A DNA stretch of 64,000 nt from NCBI RefSeq assembly GCF_042684645.1, contig NZ_JBHULV010000052.1, forward strand, positions 205,229-269,228. The letters are read 5' to 3'. The DNA is from Pseudopedobacter alpinus (GTDB lineage: Bacteria; Bacteroidota; Bacteroidia; Sphingobacteriales; Sphingobacteriaceae). The translations under genes were made by a program, and so were the position numbers. Positions 35,549 through 44,904 of the stretch are shown here, piece by piece; within the stretch, counting starts at the first letter, position 1, and the number at the start of each line of letters is the position of its first letter. The notes under the pieces were generated by a model. It searched no databases, was not told where the DNA came from, and saw only the letters and a program-made list of their open reading frames with translations.

Positions 35549-36039
35549 GAATGTTTAGATTTTCGAGTATTTAGATTTGGTAAATAGTTTCTGTATTTAG
35601 CATGTCTTTTATTATAATTAAACATTTTTGGTAGTTTACCAGTAGATTTATATTGTTTTAAAATTATATTAAGCTTTTTCGGATTTAAATCGTTATTACT
35701 AATTATTGCATCAGTTAATACACTTAGCCCAATCCATAAAGCAGGTAGCGTTAGGTATCCAGTAACAGTTTTATCAAGCATATCTCCAGTTTTTCCTAAT
35801 TGGGAATATGCTAATAAAGAAACTGCACTTAAACCTATACCCAAAGTAAGGTTTTTACTTTTATTATTGCATTTACGGTAAGCATATTCAATTATTGCTT
35901 TAGCATGTTCATCATTTCCGTAATTATTCAAAAAATATTTCTTTGCTAATTCATTGTTTTTTAAACTATCAGCAGATTGGGGATAACTAGAAGTTCCGAA
36001 ACAAAATATGAGCAATAATAATATTCCAATATTTTTCAT
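35545..36039 (-). CDS. Exported hypothetical protein
   Basis: A 164-residue protein I do not recognise. It has a signal peptide (MKNIGILLLLIFCFGTSSYP). One or two hydrophobic stretches follow, at about 64-80 and 94-112, and may cross a membrane. The C-terminus is basic (KMFNYNKRHAKYRNYLP). It is a single minus-strand gene overlapping the carboxylase stop by 4 bases. No catalytic motif is visible. Confidence 0.72.
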   Translation of the reverse strand: MKNIGILLLLIFCFGTSSYPQSADSLKNNELAKKYFLNNYGNDEHAKAIIEYAYRKCNNKSKNLTLGIGLSAVSLLAYSQLGKTGDMLDKTVTGYLTLPALWIGLSVLTDAIISNNDLNPKKLNIILKQYKSTGKLPKMFNYNKRHAKYRNYLPNLNTRKSKHS

Positions 36040-36192
36040 TTTAGGTTTTTTAATAAATATAAAACTTTAATAATAAATTCAAGATTTAAGGTTGTTATTT
36101 AATGATACACATTATTTCAATTTAAGTTATTTCAGGATTTTTGTTCAATCCATTAAAAATAAGTAATAACTATCTCACAATAGATAAATACA

Positions 36193-36224
36193 TTTGCCAT
36201 TAGCGTTTGTGAATATTAAATTTG
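36193..36224 (+). promoter_or_regulatory. Promoter of trxB
   Basis: A textbook Bacteroidota promoter: TTTG at 36193-36196, a 20-base spacer and TAAATTTG (TAnnTTTG) at 36217-36224. The trxB ATG follows 17 bases downstream, so the leader is very short. Confidence 0.75.
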
Positions 36225-36241
36225 CGCAACAATCGTAAATC

Positions 36242-37198
36242 ATGACAGAAGAATTAGAACATGTACATTGCCTAATTATAGGTTCGGGACCGGCAGGTTA
36301 TACTGCGGCCATATATGCTGCCAGAGCAGATTTAAAACCAGTAATGATTACTGGTATGCAAATGGGCGGGCAGTTAACATTAACCACTGATGTTGAAAAT
36401 TTTCCGGGTTACCCAGGTGGCGTTATGGGGCCAGAAATGATGGAAGATTTTAGAAAACAAGCTGAACGTTTTGGTACAGATATTCGTTTCGGTTATGTTT
36501 CTTCAGTTGATTTTAGTGGTCCGGTGCATAAAGTTGTTGTTGATGAAAACAAGACTATTTTAGCTGATACCGTAATTGTTTCTACAGGGGCAACTGCAAA
36601 ATGGTTAGGCTTACCGTCTGAACAAAAGTATAATGGCTTTGGTGTTTCTGCTTGTGCGGTTTGCGATGGCTTTTTCTTTAAAAACCAAGATGTAGTAATT
36701 GTTGGTGCTGGAGATACCGCTGCAGAAGAAGCCACTTACCTAGCTAAATTGTGTAAAAAAGTAACCATGTTGGTACGTAGAGACGAATTTAGAGCTTCTA
36801 AAGCGATGGTTAATAGGGTTTTAAATACTCCAAATATTGAGATTTTATATAACACTGAAACTAAAGAAATTTTAGGAGATGGGAAAAATGTTACAGGTGT
36901 AAAAGTATTAAACAACATTACTAACGAAGAACACGACATTTCTGCAACAGGTTTCTTCGTAGCTATTGGGCATAAGCCAAATACAGAAATTTTTAAAGAT
37001 TGGTTAGAAATGGACGAAGTTGGTTATGTAATTACAAAACCAGATAGTACAGCTACAGATATAGAAGGAGTTTTTGTTTGTGGCGATGCGCAAGACAAAA
37101 TTTATCGCCAAGCAGTTACTGCGGCTGGTACAGGTTGTATGGCTGCATTAGAGGCCGAAAGATATTTAGCAGCTAAAGAATTTGAAATCCAAGATTAA
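36242..37198 (+). CDS. trxB: Thioredoxin-disulfide reductase
   Basis: Transfers electrons from NADPH through FAD to thioredoxin. The 318-residue protein has the FAD fingerprint IIGSGPAGYTAAIYAARA (about 12-29), the redox-active pair in SACAVCDGFF (Cys near 137 and 140) and an NADPH-binding GAGDTAAEEA segment. The C-terminal FAD motif is FVCGDAQDKIYRQAVTAAG. It is a single gene with its own promoter and terminator. Confidence 0.97.
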   Translation: MTEELEHVHCLIIGSGPAGYTAAIYAARADLKPVMITGMQMGGQLTLTTDVENFPGYPGGVMGPEMMEDFRKQAERFGTDIRFGYVSSVDFSGPVHKVVVDENKTILADTVIVSTGATAKWLGLPSEQKYNGFGVSACAVCDGFFFKNQDVVIVGAGDTAAEEATYLAKLCKKVTMLVRRDEFRASKAMVNRVLNTPNIEILYNTETKEILGDGKNVTGVKVLNNITNEEHDISATGFFVAIGHKPNTEIFKDWLEMDEVGYVITKPDSTATDIEGVFVCGDAQDKIYRQAVTAAGTGCMAALEAERYLAAKEFEIQD

Positions 37199-37219
37199 TA
37201 TTAAGTTGTAAAAATTTTG

Positions 37220-37250
37220 AAGACTTGTAGAAATACAGGTCTTTTTTTTT
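37220..37250 (+). terminator. Terminator after trxB
   Basis: AGACTTGTA and TACAGGTCT form a 9-pair stem with one G-U pair, a short AGAAA-type loop and a following run of nine or more T. It ends the trxB transcript and separates it from the hexosaminidase gene. Confidence 0.88.
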
Positions 37251-37281
37251 GCTTAAAAATTCGGTTTTTGGTAGATTTTTT

Positions 37282-37289
37282 TAGCTTTG
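37282..37289 (+). promoter_or_regulatory. -7 promoter element of the hexosaminidase gene
   Basis: TAGCTTTG matches TAnnTTTG and lies 16 bases before the ATG at 37306. No well-spaced TTTG -33 element accompanies it. Confidence 0.45.
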
Positions 37290-37305
37290 TTACACACACA
37301 ATAGT

Positions 37306-39624
37306 ATGATGCAGCTAAAATTTAAAATTTCCCTACTCTTTCTAATTATAAATTCTTTTGTTTTTGCCCAAAGCAATTATAATAACATAGGTATAATACC
37401 CGCACCACAAAATGTGATGGTAAAATCTGGGTATTTTAAATTAACTGCACAAACTGCATTGCAATACGAAACAAATGACGATCGTAAAATTGCAGAATTG
37501 TTTAAAGAACTTGTTAAAGAAAAAGAAGGATTTGATTTAGTGGTGGCTAAAAACTTTATTCAAGCGCCAGAAAGTGTAATTTCATTTAACTCTGTAAATG
37601 CTAACGGACTGGCAGAAGAAGCTTATGTGCTTGAGGTAAATGATAGTCATATCCATTTATCTGGAGGAGATAGAGGAGTTTTTTATGCCATGCAAAGTTT
37701 AACTCAATTGTATTTAAACGGCTTAGATAATCATCAAATACCACAATGTAAAATTATTGATCAACCTCGTTACGCTTACCGTGGTTTACATTTAGATGTT
37801 TCTCGTCACATTTTTCCATTAGATTTTATTAAGAAATACATTGATTTAATGGCAGTGTATAAACTCAATAATTTTCACTGGCATTTAACAGATGACCAAG
37901 GTTGGCGAATAGAGATTAAAAAATATCCTAAACTTACTGAAATTGGAGGGTACAGAGCGCAAACTGTAGTTGGTAATTACCATGATAGAATGCCACAGTG
38001 GTTTGACGGAAATAGATATGGCGGCTTTTACACACAAGAAGAAGTTAAAGAAGTTGTTGCTTACGCCAACACTAAATTTATTAATGTAATTCCAGAGATT
38101 GAAATGCCAGGGCATGCTATGGCTGCATTAGCTGCCTATCCAGAATTGGGTTGTGGAACCAATCCTGGACCTTATAAAACCGCTGAAAAATGGGGTGTTT
38201 TTCCAGATATTTTTTGTGCCGGTAAAGACAATACTTTTGATTTTGTTGAGGATGTTTTAACAGAAGTAATGGCTTTATTTCCATCTAAATATATTCATAT
38301 TGGTGGTGATGAAGCTCCAAAAACTGTTTGGAAAACTTGTTCTTTTTGTCAAAAACGTATAAAAAATAATAGATTAAAAAACGAAGAAAGTTTACAATCT
38401 TATTTTATACAAAGGGTAGAAAAATTTGTAAACAGCAAAGGACGTTCTATTATTGGTTGGGACGAGATTTTAGAAGGTGGTTTAGCTCCTAATGCTACGG
38501 TGATGAGTTGGAGAGGGGTTGCAGGAGGAATTACTGCAGCCAAGCAAAAACACGATGTAATCATGTCGCCAAGTACAAACGGTGTTTATTTAGACCATAC
38601 ACAGGGCTTATCTTCTTTTGAGCCAGTTACCATAGGTGGCGATGGCAGAATTGCTAAAATTTATGCATATAATCCAACACCAACAGATTTAGCTCCAGAA
38701 TTTCAGAAATATATTAAAGGAGTGCAAGCTAACGTTTGGACAGAATATATCACAACGCCAGCTCATGTTGAGTACATGATTTTGCCAAGGTTGTTTGCTT
38801 TGTCAGAAATTGCTTGGAGCAATTTAGATAAAAAAGATTATAAGAATTTTAGTGAAGAAAGAATCCCAAATCATTTATCGTGGTTAGATAAAAATGCTAC
38901 ATTATACCGAGTACCTGAAGTAATTGGCGCAAAAGACACCACCATTAATGTAACCGATTCTTATACTTTTAATTATAGTCCATCTGTTAAAGGAGCTAAA
39001 GTTTATTATACCATTAATGGTTACCAACCAAACGAAACCACTACTTTATATACATCACCTTTTACAGTAAATGTTGCTAAAGGAGAATATCGCCAAGTAA
39101 AATCAATTGTAATTACGCCATCGGGTAAAAGGAGTGTGGTTACCACAACTTTATTAAGGAATATGGATGTTTTAAAAGCAGATTCCACAATTATTAATAA
39201 AACCGTTGGAGGTTTAAAATACTTTTATATTCCTGGTAAATTTAAAAACACTACTGAAATTGATACTTTAATGGCAACCAAAAAAGGTGTTGTACCGCAA
39301 ATTGCTATCAATAAAATATATGGTAAAGCCAGAGAGTATGGTTTGGTTTTTACAGGTTATATCAATGTAAATGAAAATGCCACCTTTGAGTTTTCTCTAT
39401 TTAGCGATGATGGAGCAAGGTTATATATTGATGATGAATTAATTATTGATAATGATGGCAAACACGCGAGATACGAAAAATCTGCGGGTGTAGCCATGCA
39501 AGCTGGTTTACATAAAATAAAGGTTTTATATTTTGATGATGGACCGGGTTCTACTCTACAAGTTTCTGTTAAAGGAACTGATGGTGTTAAATTAGAAATT
39601 CCGGCTGTTATGTTATTTAATTAG
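37306..39624 (+). CDS. GH20 beta-N-acetylhexosaminidase with PA14 domain
   Basis: This 772-residue exported enzyme removes terminal N-acetylhexosamine from chitin- or glycan-derived oligosaccharides. The signal peptide ends at about 20 (VFAQS). A GH20b domain (about 28-150) and the catalytic barrel (about 155-510) follow, with the Asp-Glu pair in YIHIGGDEAPK near 335. The third part (about 530-625) resembles a chitobiase C-terminal domain. The C-terminal 130 residues carry the PA14 pattern with FSLFSDDGARLYIDDELIID. It is probably a periplasmic or outer-surface enzyme. The following lipoprotein gene starts 2 bases later. Confidence 0.94.
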   Translation: MMQLKFKISLLFLIINSFVFAQSNYNNIGIIPAPQNVMVKSGYFKLTAQTALQYETNDDRKIAELFKELVKEKEGFDLVVAKNFIQAPESVISFNSVNANGLAEEAYVLEVNDSHIHLSGGDRGVFYAMQSLTQLYLNGLDNHQIPQCKIIDQPRYAYRGLHLDVSRHIFPLDFIKKYIDLMAVYKLNNFHWHLTDDQGWRIEIKKYPKLTEIGGYRAQTVVGNYHDRMPQWFDGNRYGGFYTQEEVKEVVAYANTKFINVIPEIEMPGHAMAALAAYPELGCGTNPGPYKTAEKWGVFPDIFCAGKDNTFDFVEDVLTEVMALFPSKYIHIGGDEAPKTVWKTCSFCQKRIKNNRLKNEESLQSYFIQRVEKFVNSKGRSIIGWDEILEGGLAPNATVMSWRGVAGGITAAKQKHDVIMSPSTNGVYLDHTQGLSSFEPVTIGGDGRIAKIYAYNPTPTDLAPEFQKYIKGVQANVWTEYITTPAHVEYMILPRLFALSEIAWSNLDKKDYKNFSEERIPNHLSWLDKNATLYRVPEVIGAKDTTINVTDSYTFNYSPSVKGAKVYYTINGYQPNETTTLYTSPFTVNVAKGEYRQVKSIVITPSGKRSVVTTTLLRNMDVLKADSTIINKTVGGLKYFYIPGKFKNTTEIDTLMATKKGVVPQIAINKIYGKAREYGLVFTGYINVNENATFEFSLFSDDGARLYIDDELIIDNDGKHARYEKSAGVAMQAGLHKIKVLYFDDGPGSTLQVSVKGTDGVKLEIPAVMLFN

Positions 39625-39626
39625 TT

Positions 39627-40238
39627 ATGAGATTTATAAAAAATGCTGTTTTAGGATTAACAATTTGTACAACTCTTTTTGCTTGTAATGAAGAGAAGAA
39701 GCAAGAAGAAAAAAGCACTAAAAAAGCTGAAGTTTTATTACCCGCACCTTTTAAAAAGCATTTGAAAGTTGAAGTTGGTCCGGAGTTGATATTTGATATT
39801 TACAGTTGGGGTAGAGGTTCAGATTCTTCTTCCTCTGTTTTGGTATTGCGTTCAGACTCTGTAAAAAATGAATTTAGTGTTGCATCCTCTGATAATTTAG
39901 ACGGACGTTTACAAGAGGTTTTTAATACCGATATGGATACAGATGGAAACCCAGAGATTGTGATTCTTTACACAAAAAATGATAAATATAACAGTGCAGA
40001 AGTATTATGTTACGAGTTTTCAGGTAAAGGTGCAAATAAAATTAAATTCCCAGATTTAACCAGTAAAACCAAAAAACAATACAGAGGTTTAGATAAATTT
40101 TATGTTAAAGAAGGTGATTTATACAGAGAATTTAATTTATACAGCGAAACAGATACTTCAAATAATACAGGTAAAAAGATGGTTTTAAAATACTTTTTAA
40201 ACCGTAACCAGTTTGATTTAAATGAAATTAAAGAATAA
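39627..40238 (+). CDS. Lipoprotein with FG-GAP-like segment
   Basis: A 203-residue exported lipoprotein (lipobox TTLFACNEE, Cys20) with a Glu/Lys-rich linker. A DTDGNPEIVILYTKND stretch (about 109-124) resembles the calcium-loop strand of FG-GAP/VCBS repeats. I do not know a name for it. It begins two bases after the hexosaminidase stop, so it likely shares that transcript and possibly that compartment. Confidence 0.75.
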   Translation: MRFIKNAVLGLTICTTLFACNEEKKQEEKSTKKAEVLLPAPFKKHLKVEVGPELIFDIYSWGRGSDSSSSVLVLRSDSVKNEFSVASSDNLDGRLQEVFNTDMDTDGNPEIVILYTKNDKYNSAEVLCYEFSGKGANKIKFPDLTSKTKKQYRGLDKFYVKEGDLYREFNLYSETDTSNNTGKKMVLKYFLNRNQFDLNEIKE

Positions 40239-40241
40239 AAA

Positions 40242-42149
40242 CTATTCGCTAATTCCTGTAATCAAAAATTCTGTTCTTCTATTTAGTGCTCTGCCATCTG
40301 CGGTTTTATTATCTGCAATTGGAGATGTTGCACCATAACCCCTAAAGCTTAATCTTTTGGCATTCACATCATGCTCAATTAAATAAGTATAAACAGCTTT
40401 TGAACGGTTCTGAGATAAAATTAGATTAGATTGATCGTCTCCAATATTATCTGTATAACCACTAATTTGAATTTGAGTTTTAGGATTTTCTTTAAGAAAT
40501 TCAATTAGTTTTTGTAACTCGGTTTTCGATTCGTCTTTTAAGTCAAATTTATTGCTATCAAAAAATATGTTTTTCAGCACCATCTTTTTACCGATAGCAA
40601 TCTTTTGTAAAGGAATATCTAAAATAATGGGTTTACCTATCTGGTTTTTTTCAATCGAAAAATTTTCTGAGTAAAATAGATAGCCTTCTTTAGCTACGTT
40701 TATGCTGTATTCTTTATTGTTTGATAGGGTAGCCAAAAATGATCCATCAAACTTATCTGAGTAGGAGGTATGTAATGATATACCAGATTTTATATCAATA
40801 ATATCAACTAAGGCACCAAGTTTTGCTTTTGTATCTTCATCATATACAATTCCTTTAACATAGTTAACTGCAACCGGACGAATTTTTTGTGGTAAATCAA
40901 AAGAGTAAATATCAAAACCACCTAAGCCGTTAAAGTTGTTTGAAGAAAAAAATGCTTTCGTACCGCTTGCATTTATAGTAAGACCTCGTTCTTCCCCGTA
41001 AGTATTAATTGGGTATCCTAAATTTACTGGTAGTGCCCAATTTCCACCAGTATCCAATCTCGAAATAAATAAATCTCTGCTGCCTAAACCTGGCCAGCCA
41101 TCAGAAGAAAAGTAAAGCGTTTGATTGTCTGGGTGTATAAATGGCGATTGTTCTTCAAAAGCAGTATTAATTTTTTTACCCATATTTACAGGCATTTCCC
41201 ATTTTCCTTCATTGTTTAAGGTACTTTTCCAAATATCGTAGCTGCCAAAACCACCTTTTCTATCGCTAACAAAGTATAAAGTGCGTCCATCGGCAGATAA
41301 TGATGGTTGAGATTCCCATCCTTTTGTATTAATTGGAAAGCCTAGATTAATTGGTTTACTCCAGCCGTTTCCTTCTTTTTGTGAAACATAAATGTCACAC
41401 CTGCCAAAACCATCTGGCCTGTTACAGCCAGTAAAAAAGAGAAATTGGCCGTCTGGCGATATACATTGAGCACCTTCATTATAAGACGGGGTGTTGATGT
41501 TATTACTTAAATATTCTGCATTTGTCCAGTCTGTAGCTGTTTTATAACTCCTGTAAAAATCTTCGTTACCATTAATTTGTCTGGTAAAAATAAGTGTACT
41601 TTCATCAGTTGTTAAAGTAGCCAAATACTCTTGGTCTTTGGTATTAATGTTAGCGCCTAAGTTTTCTGGTTTAAACGGAACTGGGTTTTTAACAGCTTCT
41701 ATAGCAAATTCACAGTCTTGTATGTACTTATCAGCAAGTACAATTTTCTCAATAGAAGGGTTTCCTTTGTTTTTGAAAATTTTGTAATGAAGCAATGCTT
41801 CTTCATAATTGCCAGTTTTTAGCTCACTTTCTGCATAGTAGAAATACCTGTCAGGCGCAAATGTGGTAGAAATAGCGAATGCTTGCTTATAAAATTCTTT
41901 AGCTTTAGCGTATTCAAAAGTTACTCTGTAAACATCTGCAAGCAATAAATAGGCCTCAATAAATTCATCATCTTGCTTAATAGCTGCATTTAATTCAGTC
42001 TCGGCATCTTTAAAATTATTTAAATCTAAAAGATACCTTGCCCGTTCATAATTTTTTATTGCCGAACGGCTACTACTCGTATATTTTACTTGAGCTAAAC
42101 CAATAAAGCCAGCAAAAAGCAAAATGATTAAGAATGAGAGACGTTTCAT
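40242..42149 (-). CDS. OmpA-family outer membrane protein with TPR and PD40 repeats
   Basis: A 635-residue exported protein. The order is signal peptide (about 1-19), TPR-like helices (about 25-130, ending EAYLLLADVYRV and AKAKEFYKQAF), PD40/WD40-like beta-propeller repeats (about 165-425, several LYFVSDRKGGFG and LYFSSDGWPG units), a carboxypeptidase-regulatory-like domain (about 435-505) and a C-terminal OmpA peptidoglycan-binding domain (about 520-635). That last domain has IFFDSNKFDLKDES and NRRTEFLI. This design occurs in Bacteroidota proteins linked to the gliding/type IX secretion system and to the envelope. A specific role is not shown by context. Confidence 0.93.
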   Translation of the reverse strand: MKRLSFLIILLFAGFIGLAQVKYTSSSRSAIKNYERARYLLDLNNFKDAETELNAAIKQDDEFIEAYLLLADVYRVTFEYAKAKEFYKQAFAISTTFAPDRYFYYAESELKTGNYEEALLHYKIFKNKGNPSIEKIVLADKYIQDCEFAIEAVKNPVPFKPENLGANINTKDQEYLATLTTDESTLIFTRQINGNEDFYRSYKTATDWTNAEYLSNNINTPSYNEGAQCISPDGQFLFFTGCNRPDGFGRCDIYVSQKEGNGWSKPINLGFPINTKGWESQPSLSADGRTLYFVSDRKGGFGSYDIWKSTLNNEGKWEMPVNMGKKINTAFEEQSPFIHPDNQTLYFSSDGWPGLGSRDLFISRLDTGGNWALPVNLGYPINTYGEERGLTINASGTKAFFSSNNFNGLGGFDIYSFDLPQKIRPVAVNYVKGIVYDEDTKAKLGALVDIIDIKSGISLHTSYSDKFDGSFLATLSNNKEYSINVAKEGYLFYSENFSIEKNQIGKPIILDIPLQKIAIGKKMVLKNIFFDSNKFDLKDESKTELQKLIEFLKENPKTQIQISGYTDNIGDDQSNLILSQNRSKAVYTYLIEHDVNAKRLSFRGYGATSPIADNKTADGRALNRRTEFLITGISE

Positions 42150-42180
42150 GAATCGGTTTATAAACTAAAACTATGAAATT

Positions 42181-42810
42181 TTATGGAATATTCAAGAATT
42201 TATGCGTTTGTAAGGAGATTTCCCACTTTGGGTTGTTCATTACATACTCAATAATTAAAGGTGTCATCTCATCAGATTTTGACCATTCGGGTTGTAAATA
42301 CAGTTTACAATCTGATGAAACCATTTCTGCATGTTCTTCTGCCCATAAAAAATCACTTTTATTAAAAACAATCACTTTTAACTCGTTGGCAAATGGAGCA
42401 ATGTCTTTACGTGGAGCTTTAAATTTTTTTGGTGATAAACAAATCCAATCCCAATAACCTGATAGCGGATAAGCGCCAGAAGTTTCTATAAAAGTTGCAA
42501 TCCCTTTGGCTTTTAATTGTTTAGTTAATTCGTCTAAATTATACAAAAGTGGCTCTCCACCTGTAACAACCACTGCTTTTCCTGGGTGTTTGTCTGCGTT
42601 TTCAACAATGGTTTGTGTTGATGTTAGCGGATGTAATTCTGCATCCCAACTTTCCTTAACATCACACCAATGGCAACCCACATCACAACCACCTAAACGT
42701 ATAAAATATGCTGCTTTTCCAGAATGGTAACCTTCGCCCTGTATGGTATAAAATTCTTCCATTAAAGGAAGTAAAGTGCCGTTTTCGGGGATTATATTTT
42801 GTGCTTTCAA
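42181..42810 (-). CDS. queE: 7-carboxy-7-deazaguanine synthase QueE
   Basis: A radical SAM enzyme of the queuosine pathway that contracts the ring of carboxytetrahydropterin. The 209-residue form has the cluster motif CDVGCHWC (CxxxCxxC) within FIRLGGCDVGCHWCDVKES, preceded by EEFYTIQGEGYHSG. The later VVTGGEPLL motif holds SAM contacts. The frame is open to a TTG at 42840, but a -7 promoter element lies inside that region. I therefore start at the TTG at 42810 (LKAQNIIPENG...), which gives family length. An ATG at 42762 would cut into the conserved part. Confidence 0.88.
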   Translation of the reverse strand: MKAQNIIPENGTLLPLMEEFYTIQGEGYHSGKAAYFIRLGGCDVGCHWCDVKESWDAELHPLTSTQTIVENADKHPGKAVVVTGGEPLLYNLDELTKQLKAKGIATFIETSGAYPLSGYWDWICLSPKKFKAPRKDIAPFANELKVIVFNKSDFLWAEEHAEMVSSDCKLYLQPEWSKSDEMTPLIIEYVMNNPKWEISLQTHKFLNIP

Positions 42811-42815
42811 GGGGA

Positions 42816-42823
42816 CAAAGATA
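42816..42823 (-). promoter_or_regulatory. -7 promoter element of queE
   Basis: Read on the minus strand, TATCTTTG is an exact TAnnTTTG. It lies five bases before the chosen TTG start, which would make the mRNA leaderless or nearly so. Confidence 0.5.
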
Positions 42824-42916
42824 ATCCATAAATTATACAATAAGAATAATATAGATGTAATTATATTGTATTGATTTGGGGGTGGATTTTTGTTTTTTTC
42901 TGAAATCTAAACCATA

Positions 42917-42949
42917 AAACCTATAAGGTTTCAAAAATCTTATAGGTTT
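42917..42949 (+). repeat. 33 bp REP-like palindrome, left border of the island
   Basis: Arms AAACCTATAAGG and a right half TCTTATAGGTTT around TTTCAAAAA. It differs by one base (T for C) from the copies at the RAYT gene and has the same orientation as the copy at 49474. It lies between queE and the restriction-modification genes. Confidence 0.85.
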
Positions 42950-43010
42950 AGATAAAGGTTTAAATAGATTTTTTAACTTTTAACTAAATTGTTTAGATTC
43001 GTTCGTACTT

Positions 43011-44903
43011 ATGAATATCCAAACCTACCTAGAAACCTTAAAAGTCCGTTATAAAACAGGTATTAGCAGAGAGCATACTTATCGTGGCGATTTACAAAGC
43101 CTTTTGATGGCTTTATTACCAGATGTTTTGGTTACTAACGAACCTTCAAGGGTTTTCTGCGGTGCTCCGGATTATGTTTTAACTCGCAAAGAATTTGCTG
43201 TTGGTTATATTGAGGCAAAAGATATTGGTATTGATTTACACAGTAAAACTTTAAAAGAACAGTTTGATAGGTATAAACAAGGTTTGAATAACCTGATTTT
43301 TACAGATTATTTAGATTTTCATTTTTACAAAGACGGTATATTTACCACCAGTATTGCCATTGCTAAATTAGAAAATGGCACAATAGTCCCAATTTCTGCA
43401 AATTTTGAAAGTTTCGGCAATCTTATCCGAAATTTTGCACAAACGGTAACACAAAGCATTAAATCTCCAACAAAATTGGCGGAAATGATGGCCGGTAAAG
43501 CAAAACTAATGGCAGATGTGATTGAGAAATCCTTAAATCATGATGATGAAACCGATATCAATAGTGCATTAAAAAATCAAATGCTTTCTTTTAAGCAAAT
43601 GTTGATACATGATATTAATAATCAGGCTTTCGCTGATATATACGCCCAAACTATTGCTTATGGAATGTTTGCCGCTAGGTATCATGATCCTACTTTGCCA
43701 ACTTTCTCTCGACAAGAAGCCGCAACCTTAATCCCAAAATCGAACCCGTTTTTACGTAAGCTTTTTCAAGATATTGCAGGTTACGATTTAGATGACAGAC
43801 TGGTTTGGATGGTAGATGAATTGGTGAACATATTTTTAGCTACCGATGTAGCTGATATTATGAAAAACTTTGGGAAAAGTACCAAACAGGAAGATTCGGT
43901 TGTCCATTTTTACGAAACCTTTTTGGCTGCTTATAATCCAGCTTTGCGTAAAGCTAGGGGAGTTTGGTACACGCCACAACCTGTAGTGAATTTTATTGTA
44001 AGGGCGGTTGATGATATTTTAAAAACCGAATTTGATATTAAAGATGGTTTAGCCGATACCAGCAAAATTAAAATCAAGACTAAACACGTTACCAAAGCCA
44101 CAATCGACCAACGCAGCAAACTGAAAGAAGTAGAGCAAGAGCAAGAAGTACACCGTGTACAAATTTTAGACCCCGCAACCGGTACAGGTACTTTTTTAGC
44201 CGAAGTGGTGCGCCATATTTATAAAAAGTTTGAAGGGCAACAAGGCATTTGGAGCAAATATGTAAACCAACATTTAATACCAAGGTTAAACGGCTTTGAA
44301 TTGTTAATGGCAAGTTACGCTATGGCTCATTTAAAAATGGATATGCTACTTACGGAAACAGGTTATAAAGCCACTAGCGACCAACGTTTTCGTATTTTCT
44401 TAACCAATTCTTTAGAAGAAGCACATCCAGATAGTGGTACATTATTTAGCTCGTGGCTGAGTGATGAAGCCGACCAAGCCAATGCGGTAAAACGGGATAC
44501 ACCTGTGATGGTGATTATGGGAAACCCGCCTTATAGTGTAAGTAGCACAAATAAAAGTGAATGGATAGAAAGTTTGACAGCAGATTATAAAAAGAATTTA
44601 AACGAGAGAAATATCCAACCATTATCTGATGATTATATCAAGTTTATCCGTTTTGGGCAACATTTTATTGATAAAAATGGAAGTGGAGTTTTAGCTATTA
44701 TTTCTAATAATTCTTTTTTAGACGGATTGATTCATAGACAAATGCGAAAGCATTTGATGGAGAGTTTTGATAAAATTTACGTTTTGGATTTGCATGGTAA
44801 CAGCAAGAAAAAAGAGGTAGCTCCAAATGGCGGAAAAGACGAAAACGTATTTGATATTATGCAAGGTGTAAGCATTAATATTTTTGTTAAAAAGAACAAA
44901 TAA
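43011..44903 (+). CDS. Type ISP/IIG-like restriction-modification enzyme, N-terminal half (nuclease and N6-adenine methyltransferase)
   Basis: A 630-residue polypeptide. An N-terminal PD-(D/E)XK nuclease is shown by GAPDYVL (Asp54) and GYIEAKD (Glu68, Lys70). A helical domain follows and then RGVWYTPQPVVNFIV. The gamma-class adenine methyltransferase has motif I ILDPATGTGTFLAEV (about 384-398) and motif IV GNPPYS (about 504-509). It ends at GVSINIFVKKNK, where homologous single-chain enzymes run on into the specificity domain. That missing half is encoded at 45917. No helicase domain is seen, so it is shorter than LlaGI-type ISP enzymes. The stop is followed by one base and then the ATG of the inserted YhcG gene. 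Confidence 0.9.
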   Translation: MNIQTYLETLKVRYKTGISREHTYRGDLQSLLMALLPDVLVTNEPSRVFCGAPDYVLTRKEFAVGYIEAKDIGIDLHSKTLKEQFDRYKQGLNNLIFTDYLDFHFYKDGIFTTSIAIAKLENGTIVPISANFESFGNLIRNFAQTVTQSIKSPTKLAEMMAGKAKLMADVIEKSLNHDDETDINSALKNQMLSFKQMLIHDINNQAFADIYAQTIAYGMFAARYHDPTLPTFSRQEAATLIPKSNPFLRKLFQDIAGYDLDDRLVWMVDELVNIFLATDVADIMKNFGKSTKQEDSVVHFYETFLAAYNPALRKARGVWYTPQPVVNFIVRAVDDILKTEFDIKDGLADTSKIKIKTKHVTKATIDQRSKLKEVEQEQEVHRVQILDPATGTGTFLAEVVRHIYKKFEGQQGIWSKYVNQHLIPRLNGFELLMASYAMAHLKMDMLLTETGYKATSDQRFRIFLTNSLEEAHPDSGTLFSSWLSDEADQANAVKRDTPVMVIMGNPPYSVSSTNKSEWIESLTADYKKNLNERNIQPLSDDYIKFIRFGQHFIDKNGSGVLAIISNNSFLDGLIHRQMRKHLMESFDKIYVLDLHGNSKKKEVAPNGGKDENVFDIMQGVSINIFVKKNK

Positions 44904-44904
44904 T

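Noticed and set aside
42173..42457. Plus-strand frame of 94 codons
   Set aside because: Antisense to queE, whose radical SAM motif is certain.
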